From NCBI RefSeq assembly GCF_947496075.1, contig NZ_CANMBJ010000002.1:1302001-1366000 (forward strand): 64,000 bases of DNA, in the 5' to 3' direction. The number at the start of each line of letters is the position of its first letter. Position 1 is the first letter of the stretch. Positions 27,324-36,504 of the stretch are shown here, piece after piece. The notes below the pieces were generated by a model. The model saw only the letters and a program-made list of their open reading frames with translations. It had not been told where the DNA came from and did no database searches. The DNA comes from an uncultured Tateyamaria sp. GTDB taxonomy: Bacteria > Pseudomonadota > Alphaproteobacteria > Rhodobacterales > Rhodobacteraceae. Made by a program: the position numbers and the translations under genes.

Positions 27324-28162
27324 AGATCGATGCCCATCATCACCTCTGGCAACCGGCACGCGGTGATTACGATTGGATGCCCAAGGACAATGCGACACTG
27401 AACCGTGCCTATGCCCCTCAGGACCTCGCGCCGCACGTTGATCACCTGGGCATTGACGGCACTGTCATCGTGCAGGCCGCGGCCAGCGTGGAAGAAACCG
27501 AATACATGTTGGGCCTTGCCGACGCCACGCCTTGGATCAAGGGCGTGGTCGGCTGGATCAACTTTGAGGATCCCAGCCATCTGCACCATTTGACACGGCT
27601 GGCATTACACCCGAAATTTTGCGGCGTGCGCCCGATGATCCAGGATATCCCGGATGTGAGCTGGATGTTGCGAGAGGACGTGCAATGGGCCTACCGCGCG
27701 CTGATCGATCTGGACCTTACGTTTGACGCGCTTGGGTTTCCACAACACATTTCGAATTTCACGACTTTGGTGACACAGTATCCAGAGATGCGGGTTGTCT
27801 ATGACCACTGCATGAAGCCTCAGATCCGTGACCAGCAAGCGGGCCGGGATGCTTTTGCCGAATGGGCGGATGGGATGACCAAGTTGGCCGACCGGACCGC
27901 CGCTTGTGTCAAGTTTTCGGCCCTCGTGACTGAAGCTGACGATGGGTGGGGGATTGAGGACATCCGCCCCTTTGCCCACCATATCCTAAACGCATTCGGA
28001 CCCGAGCGGGTGATGTGGGGATCGGACTGGCCCGTGTGTCGGTTACGAGCCGAGTATGATGCGTGGCACGACATCGCGCACAACCTGACCGCGCATTTGT
28101 CAGACGCCGACCGCGCTTGGATTTTCGGCGGAACAGCGGCGCGCTTCTACCGGTTGAGTTGA
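27320..28162 (+). CDS. amidohydrolase family protein, L-fuconolactonase-like
   Basis: 280 aa from a GTG that overlaps the AKR stop (GTGA), so the pair is coupled. This TIM-barrel amidohydrolase (COG3618 type) begins KIDAHHHLWQP (metal-type His pair) and has VYDHCMKP and, near the end, VMWGSDWPVCRL with the conserved Asp. Members hydrolyse sugar lactones such as L-fucono- or L-rhamnono-lactone. The gene order dehydrogenase-lactonase supports that role. Its 3' end overlaps the convergent PfkB gene by 16 bases. Confidence 0.9.
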   Translation: MKIDAHHHLWQPARGDYDWMPKDNATLNRAYAPQDLAPHVDHLGIDGTVIVQAAASVEETEYMLGLADATPWIKGVVGWINFEDPSHLHHLTRLALHPKFCGVRPMIQDIPDVSWMLREDVQWAYRALIDLDLTFDALGFPQHISNFTTLVTQYPEMRVVYDHCMKPQIRDQQAGRDAFAEWADGMTKLADRTAACVKFSALVTEADDGWGIEDIRPFAHHILNAFGPERVMWGSDWPVCRLRAEYDAWHDIAHNLTAHLSDADRAWIFGGTAARFYRLS

Positions 28163-28992
28163 TCCGCTTGGAACGTTTGGACTTTGTCAGGCGTGATGCT
28201 GTCGCGTTGATCAACCGGTGTCGAAACGTGTAACGCCGCCGCCGCTTGCGCAAACGCGATGGCGGCGGTCATGGATGTGCCAACCGCGACTTGTGCCGCC
28301 AAGGCGCCCACAAACATGTCCCCTGCGCCATGGGTCGAGATCATATTGACTGTGTGGGCGGGGTAGGTGGTGCCATGGAACGACACACCACCTGCGCCCA
28401 ATGTCCGTAGTATACGCGTGTCTGACGTGGCTTCGGTGTAGAATTCGGCTTCGACCTGGTTCACGATCAGCAGATCGATGGCGTCTACCAGTGAGGGTGA
28501 CAACGTGCGTGCGGGGGCTGCGTTGAGCCATATCGGGACACCCCGTTGCACCGCCTGCCGCGCCACGGCCAAGTTCACCGCTTCGGGAATTTCGTTTTGA
28601 AGGAGCACCAGCTTTGTGCTGTTCGGGAGTGTGATGGCTTCGGGATCAATGCGCAGATTGGCCGCCGAGACGATAACGGCGCCATAGTCTCCATCGTCAT
28701 TGACAATGGCAGCGCTCATGCCGCTGGCACCCCCGTCCACCTGGACCTGGTCTATATTGACACTGGCGGCCACTAGTGCGTCCCGGATCATGTCTCCGAA
28801 GCGGTCACTGCCAATGCGGCCGGCAAAATCCACATCGGCCCCCATGCGGGACGCGGCCACGGCCTGATTTCCACCTTTGCCGCCAAACACATAGGTCACG
28901 GCCGAGCCAGTCACCGTCTCGTCCAGCCGGGGCAAATCCGGTGCGCGCAGCACCACGTCAAGATGCAGCGAACCGGCAACAAAAACACTCAC
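28147..28992 (-). CDS. PfkB family carbohydrate kinase (ribokinase-like)
   Basis: 281 aa. The N-terminal PfkB signature is FGGKGGNQAVAASRMGAD and the C-terminal signature is STHGAGDMFVGAL with the catalytic Asp. It is clearly distinct from the other PfkB kinase at 15.2 kb, so it is not a duplicate. Its start overlaps the stop of the isomerase gene upstream by 4 bases. The pair looks like an isomerase-kinase step of a sugar route. Confidence 0.9.
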   Translation of the reverse strand: MSVFVAGSLHLDVVLRAPDLPRLDETVTGSAVTYVFGGKGGNQAVAASRMGADVDFAGRIGSDRFGDMIRDALVAASVNIDQVQVDGGASGMSAAIVNDDGDYGAVIVSAANLRIDPEAITLPNSTKLVLLQNEIPEAVNLAVARQAVQRGVPIWLNAAPARTLSPSLVDAIDLLIVNQVEAEFYTEATSDTRILRTLGAGGVSFHGTTYPAHTVNMISTHGAGDMFVGALAAQVAVGTSMTAAIAFAQAAAALHVSTPVDQRDSITPDKVQTFQADQLNR

Positions 28993-29978
28993 GGCAGCAT
29001 CGCTGCATGCACAAGACGCATTGCCGTGGGTGCGTCTTGTTTTGCGATTGCGCGTTGCAGCTCTGAATCTGAGACAAGACGGGCGGCCACTCCGCGCAAC
29101 CGCTCGACCACTTCGATATTCGTGCGGGCTTCGGCAACTGGATCCAGGCCGGAATGGTCAGGAAACGTGTCAAAGTAGATCGTGCCATCATATCCCGCGC
29201 GCTCGAGTTCAACCAGCAACTCGACCGTCTGAATCGGGTGGACGGCACCAACCATCAGACCGTTGTCCCATTTTCCGTAGCCATCGTTCAGATGAACGCC
29301 CAGAATACGTGAATACCGACCGACAAGAGCGGCAGCGTAGGCCGGCATTTCGTCAGCATAAAGCACGTGCGCAAAGTCCAACGTAACGCCGGTGTTGGGT
29401 CTGTTCATTTCGCTCAGTGCCAAAAGGGTCGTTGCCGCATCCGGCATCAAGGCAAAGGCCCGGGGCTCGTTGGGTTTGTATTCAAGTGCGATATCGATGG
29501 CGGGATTGTGGTCGGCCACTTCGGCCATGGCCTCAAGTGTTGCATCCCAGGCGCGTGCATAGTCCATTTGAAAGGAGTAATCGAACCCATCTTGCCCCAT
29601 CCAGAGGGTCATCAGGGTGCCGCCCATCTGGCTGAGCGCATCCAAACCCCGCTTGGTTTCGTCGATCGCAGACTGACGCACGGATGCATCTGGGTTGGTA
29701 AAGGCGCCCAGCTTGTAGCGGTCGTCGGTGTAGTACCGCATGGCGACACCGTTCAGCACCATCCCGTTGTCGTGTAGTGCCAAGCTGAGCTCCGCAGGTG
29801 TGTCATCCACAAAGTGATCTGGGAAATTCAGATCAGCGGCTGTCAAGCCTGCGGTGGCTGCGCGTGAAAGCAGGTCGGCCGTGGTCACGGTGTTTTTCTG
29901 GGGCCAGTAGTCGTTGGCCCCGATCTTGAAAGCGTTCAGGCGTGCGGCGTATCTCGGCGGGTGAATTTGGTTTTTCAT
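28989..29978 (-). CDS. sugar phosphate isomerase/epimerase (xylose-isomerase-like TIM barrel)
   Basis: 329 aa from ATG 29978 (MKNQIHPPRY). The track ORF runs on to 30353, but its extra 125 residues include a fused-looking piece of IS110 transposase and are not part of this gene. The AP2-type TIM-barrel core is visible: ALEYKPNEPRAF, TGVTLDFAHVLYA, ILGVHLNDGYG and YDGTIYFDTFP, with Glu/Asp/His metal positions. The substrate cannot be assigned. GGACA/TGTCC arms lie just upstream (29981-29999), which is weak as a regulatory signal. Confidence 0.87.
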   Translation of the reverse strand: MKNQIHPPRYAARLNAFKIGANDYWPQKNTVTTADLLSRAATAGLTAADLNFPDHFVDDTPAELSLALHDNGMVLNGVAMRYYTDDRYKLGAFTNPDASVRQSAIDETKRGLDALSQMGGTLMTLWMGQDGFDYSFQMDYARAWDATLEAMAEVADHNPAIDIALEYKPNEPRAFALMPDAATTLLALSEMNRPNTGVTLDFAHVLYADEMPAYAAALVGRYSRILGVHLNDGYGKWDNGLMVGAVHPIQTVELLVELERAGYDGTIYFDTFPDHSGLDPVAEARTNIEVVERLRGVAARLVSDSELQRAIAKQDAPTAMRLVHAAMLP

Positions 29979-30111
29979 ACGGACAAGGATACGGTGTCCT
30001 GCGTTGAAATCACAATACGGGCAGAGGGATGGCGGGTTCGTTTGGTCCATGCTCCGTAAAGGCGCATTTGCGTCTGCATGTGGCACTTCGAAACAGCGCA
30101 CTTGCATCTGT

Positions 30112-30567
30112 TGATCAGCGCAGCAACGCAGAATTCGTTTCGGCGTGCTTATACATCTGACCAAGTTCAGGATCGAAAGGGTGAAAATCATGCCAGAAAC
30201 GCCGGAACCTGCGACAACAGCACGGTGACCTAAGCCAATCGTCGCCACGACAGCCGATGCCGCGACAGACCCAACCGCAGGAATTGTCTGCAGCAGCTGC
30301 GCCTGCCGGCAAAGGCGAGCGCTAGATTCGCATCGTGATCTCGTACCAGCCAAGCCGGTTGTGCAGGTCGATCAGTTGCCGGCTGAGAACGCGCAGAATA
30401 TCCTCGGCAAGTTCGGGGAGTTTGACATGTCGTCCTTCGATGATCCCATTGGGACGAAACGAATGCCGAAACCTGACTTTGGTGCAGCCGCAGCAAACAG
30501 CAGCGAAGTCCCGCAATCCATAAGTTGGACTAACCCAAGATTTTGCAAGCGCGGCGAAGGTCTGCAA
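30112..30567 (-). pseudogene. decayed IS110-family transposase (central and C-terminal part)
   Basis: Three minus-strand frames in series match successive parts of an IS110/IS1111-type transposase. First comes LPELAEDILRVLSRQLIDL (30567-30322), then CRQAQLLQTIPAVGSVAASA followed by VVATIG (about 30300-30190), which is the well-known IPGVGP-type region. Last is a scrap LGQMYKHAETNSALLR (about 30170-30115) like the conserved GxISKRG-type end. The frame changes mean it is inactive. The N-terminal DEDD part and the terminal ends are not recognisable. Confidence 0.75.
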
Positions 30568-31480
30568 GGCAGGCTACAGCCACAGCATCTGAAACGTCAG
30601 CTGGACGGCGGCTTTAGGTCGGACTTGCGACTGCGAAGCCAGAAGCAGAAGCAGAAAATGACTATCGGGGCAGGGGGCTTAAATTTATCGAAGAAACGGT
30701 ATCTCCAAACAAACTGACAAAGACACTCAGAGCTCTGATTGAGCAGACACGCTAAATTGAGAATGACAGCAAGCTACTAATAATTGTGAAGCCGCTCTAC
30801 AGGAGAGTTTCCGATCCAGCATTGCTGATTGAACTAATCTCATCATGTTGTCTGTCCAGACACAGATATCGTTGTTTTAGAATAAGTACGGACTGCAGGG
30901 CCCTGTAAAAAAAGAAAAGTCCAAAGCAGAGTAGGCGTATCCGATTGGAGACACTACTTGAGAAAGCTGCTTCTACGGGCCTCTCTGAAGAAGACTTTTG
31001 TGCACTTGAAGAAAAGGCGGCTGCGAACGAGCGGAGCGTCGAAGCATAAGCGCGAAATTTGCTCGTGTCATGTTTCAAACCCAGCATGGGACGGGTTTTG
31101 GAGCAATGCCCGCAGCAAAAAATCGGTGGCCTCGTTGACCAAGATGCTGATTTCAAACGCGATCCGGACGCCAATGCGGCATCAGAGTTGGACTAGGAAT
31201 TCGCAAGCTTGCTTGGTCTTGGCCATAGGGTGATGGAGATTAAGACTGGGATCGTCGCGAGTGCTGGGTGTCGTAATTCATGCGCTTGGCGTGGAAGCTC
31301 GAAAATTCAAATTTTGCTATGTGATTGGTTTCTTTGGCTTGGGAGCCTCATGCATTCTGGCACACTCACAAAACGTATAATCCACATTATGTAAAATCTT
31401 AAAGGACCTCTAGCGCGTAACACCCCACGACAGAAACTCAGAGTGAACGCGTTTTGCTCAAGCTTGAACCCGATGACGTC
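30568..31480. other. 0.9-kb decayed intergenic stretch
   Basis: No intact gene supported. Two short plus-strand open stretches look more protein-like than their surroundings. One around 30939-31049 includes LETLLEKAASTGLSEEDF and ends at TAA. The other, at 31086-31196 (from ATG), reads MGRVLEQCPQQKIGGL and continues acidic to TAG. They could be tails of dead genes. The sequence is visibly richer in A and T than the sugar genes. A second copy of the short degraded repeat lies at 31307. Confidence 0.45.
31307..31350. repeat. degraded repeat copy B (shared with 14833-14874)
   Basis: The block beginning TCAAATTTTGCTATGTGATTG matches copy A near 14.8 kb, including the following TTTCTTTGG and the closing CTCA. 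It sits at the edge of the accessory block next to the radical SAM gene. Confidence 0.5.
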
Positions 31481-32491
31481 TCACCTGCGCACGAACTGCT
31501 CAGCGCGCGACTTGGTGATCAATATATCAGCGGTGCATCCGCATTTATGGGCCGTACAAGAAATAGGTGCGTATGGAAGTTCGAACGTTTCGCCCAACGT
31601 CCCGATCGATCCTCCTACGCCACAGGTCGCGCGAAAAACTTGGCCGGATGCATTGATACGCAGAGATTCGAGTCCCGCGTTGCACCGGTAACCCATGAGC
31701 CGGTTCAGATTGCGCAAAATGATTTCATTTGCACGCAGACGGTTCCGATTGCCGTCAGCGGTTCTTCCTGTCATCGTGGCTCTGGGCAATCTATCGGGAT
31801 GTCCTGAACAGCCCGGCAACCCAGCGTCCATGATCGCCATTTGTGCGTCAGAATACTCGTAGAGCTCGGTTGCAAAATCGACCCGGAGCGGTTTGAGCGA
31901 TATTGTTGCGTCGGGAAATGCCTGGCGAAGTTCAAGAGCGTCTGCATGGATTTTGCCAAATTCTGCAGGCTTCATGGTGATGTTGATGTGCATGGGTACA
32001 TCAGGAACCAAAATCTCGCCAACGCCTTTGAAGTGATCAAAATCTACGAATTCGCTATGGTACGTCAGAATAACGGCGTTCAGGTGCGGTTTGATCTTAG
32101 TCCAGAACCGATGTGTCCGAGATGCATTGGAAATCAAACTTACTGAAAACCCACGTGCACTCGCCTCTTCCAGGATACGTACGATCTGAGGGTGCATGGT
32201 TGGCTCTCCCCCAGTGAATTGTAGCCAGACACGTCGATCGCGGTGTGTAACGTAGTGGATTTGAAGCCGGTCGTAAAAGTCGACCACGTCATCCGGGTTT
32301 TGCCACCGCACCGTGCCGTCATGTAGAGACTTTGGACAGTAAGAACAGGCATAGCTGCACGCATTTCCAAGCATCCAGTCAACAAGCACGGTCCGGGCAT
32401 GAACTGCGTTTGTGTGCTCAAAAGATACGTAAGTCGCACCGTTGTCGTCCAAGTTAAACCCTCTGCCTTTGCAGCGCACAGTTTCGTACAA
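31481..32491 (-). CDS. radical SAM protein
   Basis: 336 aa enzyme using S-adenosylmethionine and an iron-sulfur cluster. The cluster motif CSYACSYC (C45, C49, C52) has the CxxxCxxC spacing, and the SAM-binding GGEP is near residue 93. A C-terminal set of cysteines (CNAGLES, ATCGVGG, CTAHKCGC) suggests additional cluster binding as in SPASM-type enzymes that modify peptides or sugars. The ORF begins at a TTG and no ATG exists upstream in frame, so the start is uncertain. It is divergent from the caspase-like gene with about 70 bases between. No precursor peptide gene was recognised nearby; substrate unknown. Confidence 0.85.
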   Translation of the reverse strand: MYETVRCKGRGFNLDDNGATYVSFEHTNAVHARTVLVDWMLGNACSYACSYCPKSLHDGTVRWQNPDDVVDFYDRLQIHYVTHRDRRVWLQFTGGEPTMHPQIVRILEEASARGFSVSLISNASRTHRFWTKIKPHLNAVILTYHSEFVDFDHFKGVGEILVPDVPMHINITMKPAEFGKIHADALELRQAFPDATISLKPLRVDFATELYEYSDAQMAIMDAGLPGCSGHPDRLPRATMTGRTADGNRNRLRANEIILRNLNRLMGYRCNAGLESLRINASGQVFRATCGVGGSIGTLGETFELPYAPISCTAHKCGCTADILITKSRAEQFVRR

Positions 32492-32560
32492 CTTGACTCA
32501 AATCGGCGAAGGACCCAAGCTTTCGCTGTTTTTATCCAAATCATTTAGAGGGCCGGTGTG

Positions 32561-34651
32561 ATGATGACCGTAAGTCCAAGTGTGAAGTTGATTATCGCTT
32601 TCTGTGTGCGAGCAGGGTTTTGCCTCGCTCTTCTCTGCCTCACGGCAGGTCCTGCGTTGGCTGACGGTCGTTGGGCACTTATTTTGGGTGTGGGCGAATA
32701 CGAAAGTCGCGCCATACCATCGCTCAGCAACGCTGTGAATGACTCTCGCGCTATCGCTGCATCGCTGAACGACATGGGCTTTGAAGTCTACTATTTGGAG
32801 AATGCGACCAAGGCTAAAATAGAAGAGACTGTCGATCAGATTGGACGAGAGCATCAGGGCGCAGAGCTTGGCCTTTTCTACTTTGCCGGTCATGGGTTGC
32901 AAGTTGGTGGGAAGAACTATGCACTGCCTTCAGATCTGGTGCCGGCCGGGGCTGATTTTCTGCAGCGCAACGCGATATCCGTGAACGATCTGATCAAGAC
33001 ACTGAACGATTTTGACACACAGTCGCTGGTTGTCATCTTGGATGCGTGCCGCGACTCCCCTTTCCCAAACGAGGAAGCAATTGGCGTTGGCCTCGCGTTG
33101 TTTGATGCGCCTGACAACACTATCGTGGCGTATGCAACCGCACCTGGCGCAGTTGCATTTGACGGCGCATATGGCAACAGCCCTTACACTGCTGCGTTGG
33201 TGACGGCGCTCAAAAGTGCGGAAACTGAATTCCGAGACGTTTTAAGGCTGGTTCGCGCGCGGGTTCGGTTGGCCACAGGGGGCGCTCAAACCCCTTGGTA
33301 TGTTGACAATTCCAAGGAGGCTATCACTCTGCGCCCACGGTTTGCGGAAGATGCCGAGGCATTGGCGCAGCTTGTGTCCGACCGCGATATAACGCTGTCG
33401 ACCACCGCATGGTTGACCGTTGTGGACAGTGCGGATCCCAGAGATTTCGAGCAGTTTGCATCGCTTTTCCCCGAGGACACATTGGCTGAAGTGGCTCAGC
33501 GACAACTGACCCTTGTGAGCGCTGAAGGAACACCAAGTTTTCCGCTGCTGGATCTGCGTGTCAGAGACGCAGATGAGGATGTGCCCGGCGGGCTTCTGGT
33601 TCAGATTACAGCATGCGACATCCTCGCGACCGGGATTGGGGATCCTTTGGCCTTAGTCGAACCTGTACCTCATGACTTGGTCAATACGCGCGCGGCGATG
33701 CGGGCTTGTGTTGAGGCAGTTCGAGACGACGCTACGAATGCGAGGCTTCTTGGATTGCTGGCCCGGGTCCTTAATCTGGATGAACGGTTTGAAGAGTCGC
33801 TGCACTACTATGAACTTGCCGCAGCGCGTGGGAACCCGACGGCGTATACCGGCATCGCAACAGCCTATCGGCTGGGTATGGGAGTTGAACCGGACAACGA
33901 GAAAGCCTTTGAATCTGTTCAAGAGGCCGCGCTCCTGGGATCGGCCCCTGCCCGGCTGCTTTTGGGTGTCTACTACCGCGAAGGCTGGGGACGGCAACAG
34001 TCGTTCCCCGAGGCCAGACGTTGGATGAGGCTGTCCTTGGATGCGGGCTATGCACCAGCATACGTCGCCTACGGTGGCACATATCGCAAGGGTCTTGGTG
34101 TGCCGAAGAGTGATGAAACCGCTCTGGAGTTCTACCGAACTGCAGCAACGCTTGGCAGCTCAGACGCTATGAACCTTATTGGAAGGGCTTACATGGCTGG
34201 CAAGGGCGTTCAGAGGGACACCAGAACCGGCATCCGTTGGCTAGCCAGAGCAAGCGAAGAAGGAAACCCCTTTGCGGCATTGGAACTCGGCAAGGCCTTT
34301 CAAAAGGGCAACGGAGTTGAGAAGGATCTCGAAAAGGCCCTTTCTTACTTCCGTTTGTCAGCGCAAAGAAACTTCGTAGGAGCCCACAATTACATCGGCA
34401 GTATCCTGCGCACCGGAACTCGGAACCGCCAACCCAATCTTCCCGAGGCCTACGCCAATTACATCATCGCACGGGACGGGGCGTTATTGCGGGACACACG
34501 TGACTCGATCAAACAGTTGAACGATGCTGAGGTGCGCATTGCGTCAATTATAGGCGAAATGTCGTCTCAGCAAATCGAGAGCGGAGAGCAGATGGCCGCT
34601 GACTGGATAGAGCAGTACGGTCTGCTTGACTTCAACCTTGTCAGCGAATGA
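32561..34651 (+). CDS. exported caspase-family (C14) protease with Sel1 repeats
   Basis: 696 aa from ATG 32561, 8 bases after AGAGGG (GTG/ATG codons on either side are alternatives). A signal peptide covers about residues 1-35 (cleavage near PALADG). The caspase-like domain follows, with the His of YFAGHGLQ (about 111) and the Cys of VILDACRDSP (about 163) as catalytic pair. A middle segment holds AWLTVVDSADPRDFEQFASLFP. Several Sel1/TPR-like repeats then fill about residues 400-640 (for example GMGVEPDNEKAFE, GLGVPKSDETALE, GKGVQRDTRTGIR). Likely periplasmic. Overlaps the next gene by 4 bases. Confidence 0.9.
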   Translation: MMTVSPSVKLIIAFCVRAGFCLALLCLTAGPALADGRWALILGVGEYESRAIPSLSNAVNDSRAIAASLNDMGFEVYYLENATKAKIEETVDQIGREHQGAELGLFYFAGHGLQVGGKNYALPSDLVPAGADFLQRNAISVNDLIKTLNDFDTQSLVVILDACRDSPFPNEEAIGVGLALFDAPDNTIVAYATAPGAVAFDGAYGNSPYTAALVTALKSAETEFRDVLRLVRARVRLATGGAQTPWYVDNSKEAITLRPRFAEDAEALAQLVSDRDITLSTTAWLTVVDSADPRDFEQFASLFPEDTLAEVAQRQLTLVSAEGTPSFPLLDLRVRDADEDVPGGLLVQITACDILATGIGDPLALVEPVPHDLVNTRAAMRACVEAVRDDATNARLLGLLARVLNLDERFEESLHYYELAAARGNPTAYTGIATAYRLGMGVEPDNEKAFESVQEAALLGSAPARLLLGVYYREGWGRQQSFPEARRWMRLSLDAGYAPAYVAYGGTYRKGLGVPKSDETALEFYRTAATLGSSDAMNLIGRAYMAGKGVQRDTRTGIRWLARASEEGNPFAALELGKAFQKGNGVEKDLEKALSYFRLSAQRNFVGAHNYIGSILRTGTRNRQPNLPEAYANYIIARDGALLRDTRDSIKQLNDAEVRIASIIGEMSSQQIESGEQMAADWIEQYGLLDFNLVSE

Positions 34652-36504
34652 TCCAACACACGCCCATCGCACAGACCCGCCAGGACGAGGAGACCTGTCA
34701 GTTAGGCGATGTGCCGTTCGTTTTTCTGTCCTATGATGAGCCCTGGGCAGATTGGAATTGGAGGGACTTGAAGTCAAAAGTTCCAACTGCAATGCGTGTC
34801 CATGGCGTGAAAGGACTGGATGCGTGTCATAAGGCGGCAGCGAAAGCCGTTGAAGGACAATGGCTGGTTACGGTAGATGCGGATACACGACTCGATCCGC
34901 GCCTGTTGAAGGCGACTGTGCCGACGGCGCTGATGCATGATTTGTTTCGCTTTGATTGGCTCAGCAGAAATCAGGTCAATGGACTATGGAGCGGTAACGG
35001 TTCCGTCAAGCTTTGGCCGACCAGGCTTTTGCAGGAAATGCAAACGCATGAGGCGGCACCGGATGAAAAGGTGTCGATGGACCATGACATTGGCGGCGTG
35101 CTTCCTGGTCGCTCGGGCCAGATCATCCGTCCCGAACGCGGCACCTACACCGATCCTGCGCGGACTGCGTTGCACGGTTTTCGTGCAGGATACCGAGAGG
35201 CCGTATTCCTATATCAGTTGGCTATTGAAGAGGTCGGCAGGCTGTCACTGGATGGTTGGCAACAGGCCAGCGTTGCCCGCATTTTGGGTGTTTGGTGCAC
35301 ACTTGGGCGGCATGCGCCTAATGGGCATTGGGTTTTGTACGGCGCTCGTCTCGGGTTGCTCCACCACGCGCAGAAACAGTTGCAGGACCCGAGGTGCGTC
35401 AATGATTATGGGTGGCTGTCGGAGCTCTGGTCGCATGACGTCGCACCGCGTTATGGGCTGGCTGGAACCGATGGACCGTGGAGATGGGATTGGTTGGAAG
35501 ACGACCTGCTCAAGATGGGCGACTGCATCCGAGCGGACCTGAATTTCCCGATTGCGGAGTTCGATACTGTTCAGTCTCAATGGCTGGTCGACGCGGATTT
35601 GCTGTCGGCAACCCCTGCGGCAAGTCGACATGATGCGATTGGGTACCTGACTATGATGGCAGCACCTGATGCCCATAACGCCGAGGTTGCTCGCCCGCTA
35701 TTTGATGTCGCTCGGACTCTCGACCACCCTTCAGCGTTTCACAATACCGGGCTGACCTATCTGCGTGCGTGCCAAGCGTCTGCGTCAAGAGAGATGGCGG
35801 ATTGGTATTTTCGGGCCGCCGATGCCTTGGGCAACCCGCACGCCTTCGGAAAAATTGAACACTTGCGTGCGGATGGTGTTTTCGAAGACAAAAACCGCCC
35901 TGCCCGGCGGGCCTGTGACTACCCAACGGTTCCGGCGGACAAGATCAAGTCTTTGGACATCGATGGATACTGTTTTGTCTTTGACAAAGCGGTTCAACCG
36001 ACGACCGAGATGGAAAAGCATGTCCCCGATCCCAATTTGTGCACAGACGGCCGCGTGATCGGGTATTCCTGTTACTGCCAATTGACAAGCCAGATCATTC
36101 ACTCCGGCATACGGTTTGGGGCAGTTCGGACGTTTCTGGATGCACCGGACCAGATGCCGTACGCCGTCCTTCCAAAGCATCTAGGGGAGCGCCGTCAGCC
36201 CAAATCCAGGAAAGAAGCGGCACTTTTCGCCGAATGCGATTTCAACTCAGGCGTTCTGTCGGACAATGCAATTGTGTTCGCCAGCGATGGCCCTTACCGC
36301 GACGCTTACCTGGGCGCCCTCGAAACCCTTCTTGGGAATGGCAAAATCCAAACTTGGCCAAAAAGGGATGCCGAATGGTTAAGGTTTCTGAAGCCAAGAA
36401 TTGCGCGCAAGCAAGCATTTCTGGAAGCCGCAGACAAGTTGGACGAGGATACTGCCACAGCTCTGATCCGGACAGCGGATGCTGTCTGGGGGCGCTTACC
36501 CTAA
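34648..36504 (+). CDS. large glycosyltransferase-like protein with Sel1-like segment, function unknown
   Basis: 618 aa, starting at an ATGA overlap with the caspase gene. Residues about 25-130 look like a GT-A glycosyltransferase: FVFLSYDEPWADWNW, then KGLDACHKAAAKAVEGQWLVTVDADT with a DxD-type motif. Around residues 350-405, AFHNTGLTYLRACQA and MADWYFRAADALGNPHAFGK resemble a Sel1-like repeat. The C-terminal 200 residues are unrecognised. No signal peptide, so cytoplasmic. The translational link to an exported protease is unexpected. Enzymatic activity is inferred and uncertain. Confidence 0.65.
   Translation: MIQHTPIAQTRQDEETCQLGDVPFVFLSYDEPWADWNWRDLKSKVPTAMRVHGVKGLDACHKAAAKAVEGQWLVTVDADTRLDPRLLKATVPTALMHDLFRFDWLSRNQVNGLWSGNGSVKLWPTRLLQEMQTHEAAPDEKVSMDHDIGGVLPGRSGQIIRPERGTYTDPARTALHGFRAGYREAVFLYQLAIEEVGRLSLDGWQQASVARILGVWCTLGRHAPNGHWVLYGARLGLLHHAQKQLQDPRCVNDYGWLSELWSHDVAPRYGLAGTDGPWRWDWLEDDLLKMGDCIRADLNFPIAEFDTVQSQWLVDADLLSATPAASRHDAIGYLTMMAAPDAHNAEVARPLFDVARTLDHPSAFHNTGLTYLRACQASASREMADWYFRAADALGNPHAFGKIEHLRADGVFEDKNRPARRACDYPTVPADKIKSLDIDGYCFVFDKAVQPTTEMEKHVPDPNLCTDGRVIGYSCYCQLTSQIIHSGIRFGAVRTFLDAPDQMPYAVLPKHLGERRQPKSRKEAALFAECDFNSGVLSDNAIVFASDGPYRDAYLGALETLLGNGKIQTWPKRDAEWLRFLKPRIARKQAFLEAADKLDEDTATALIRTADAVWGRLP

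Noticed and set aside
29979-30353. N-terminal extension of the isomerase ORF to 30353
   Set aside because: The extra residues contain a piece of IS110 transposase (IPAVGSVAASA), so the frame is open by chance through a pseudogene and promoter region.
30634-30660. Short AGAAGC tandem repeat (three units)
   Set aside because: Too short to be a CRISPR or a meaningful satellite; no spacers.
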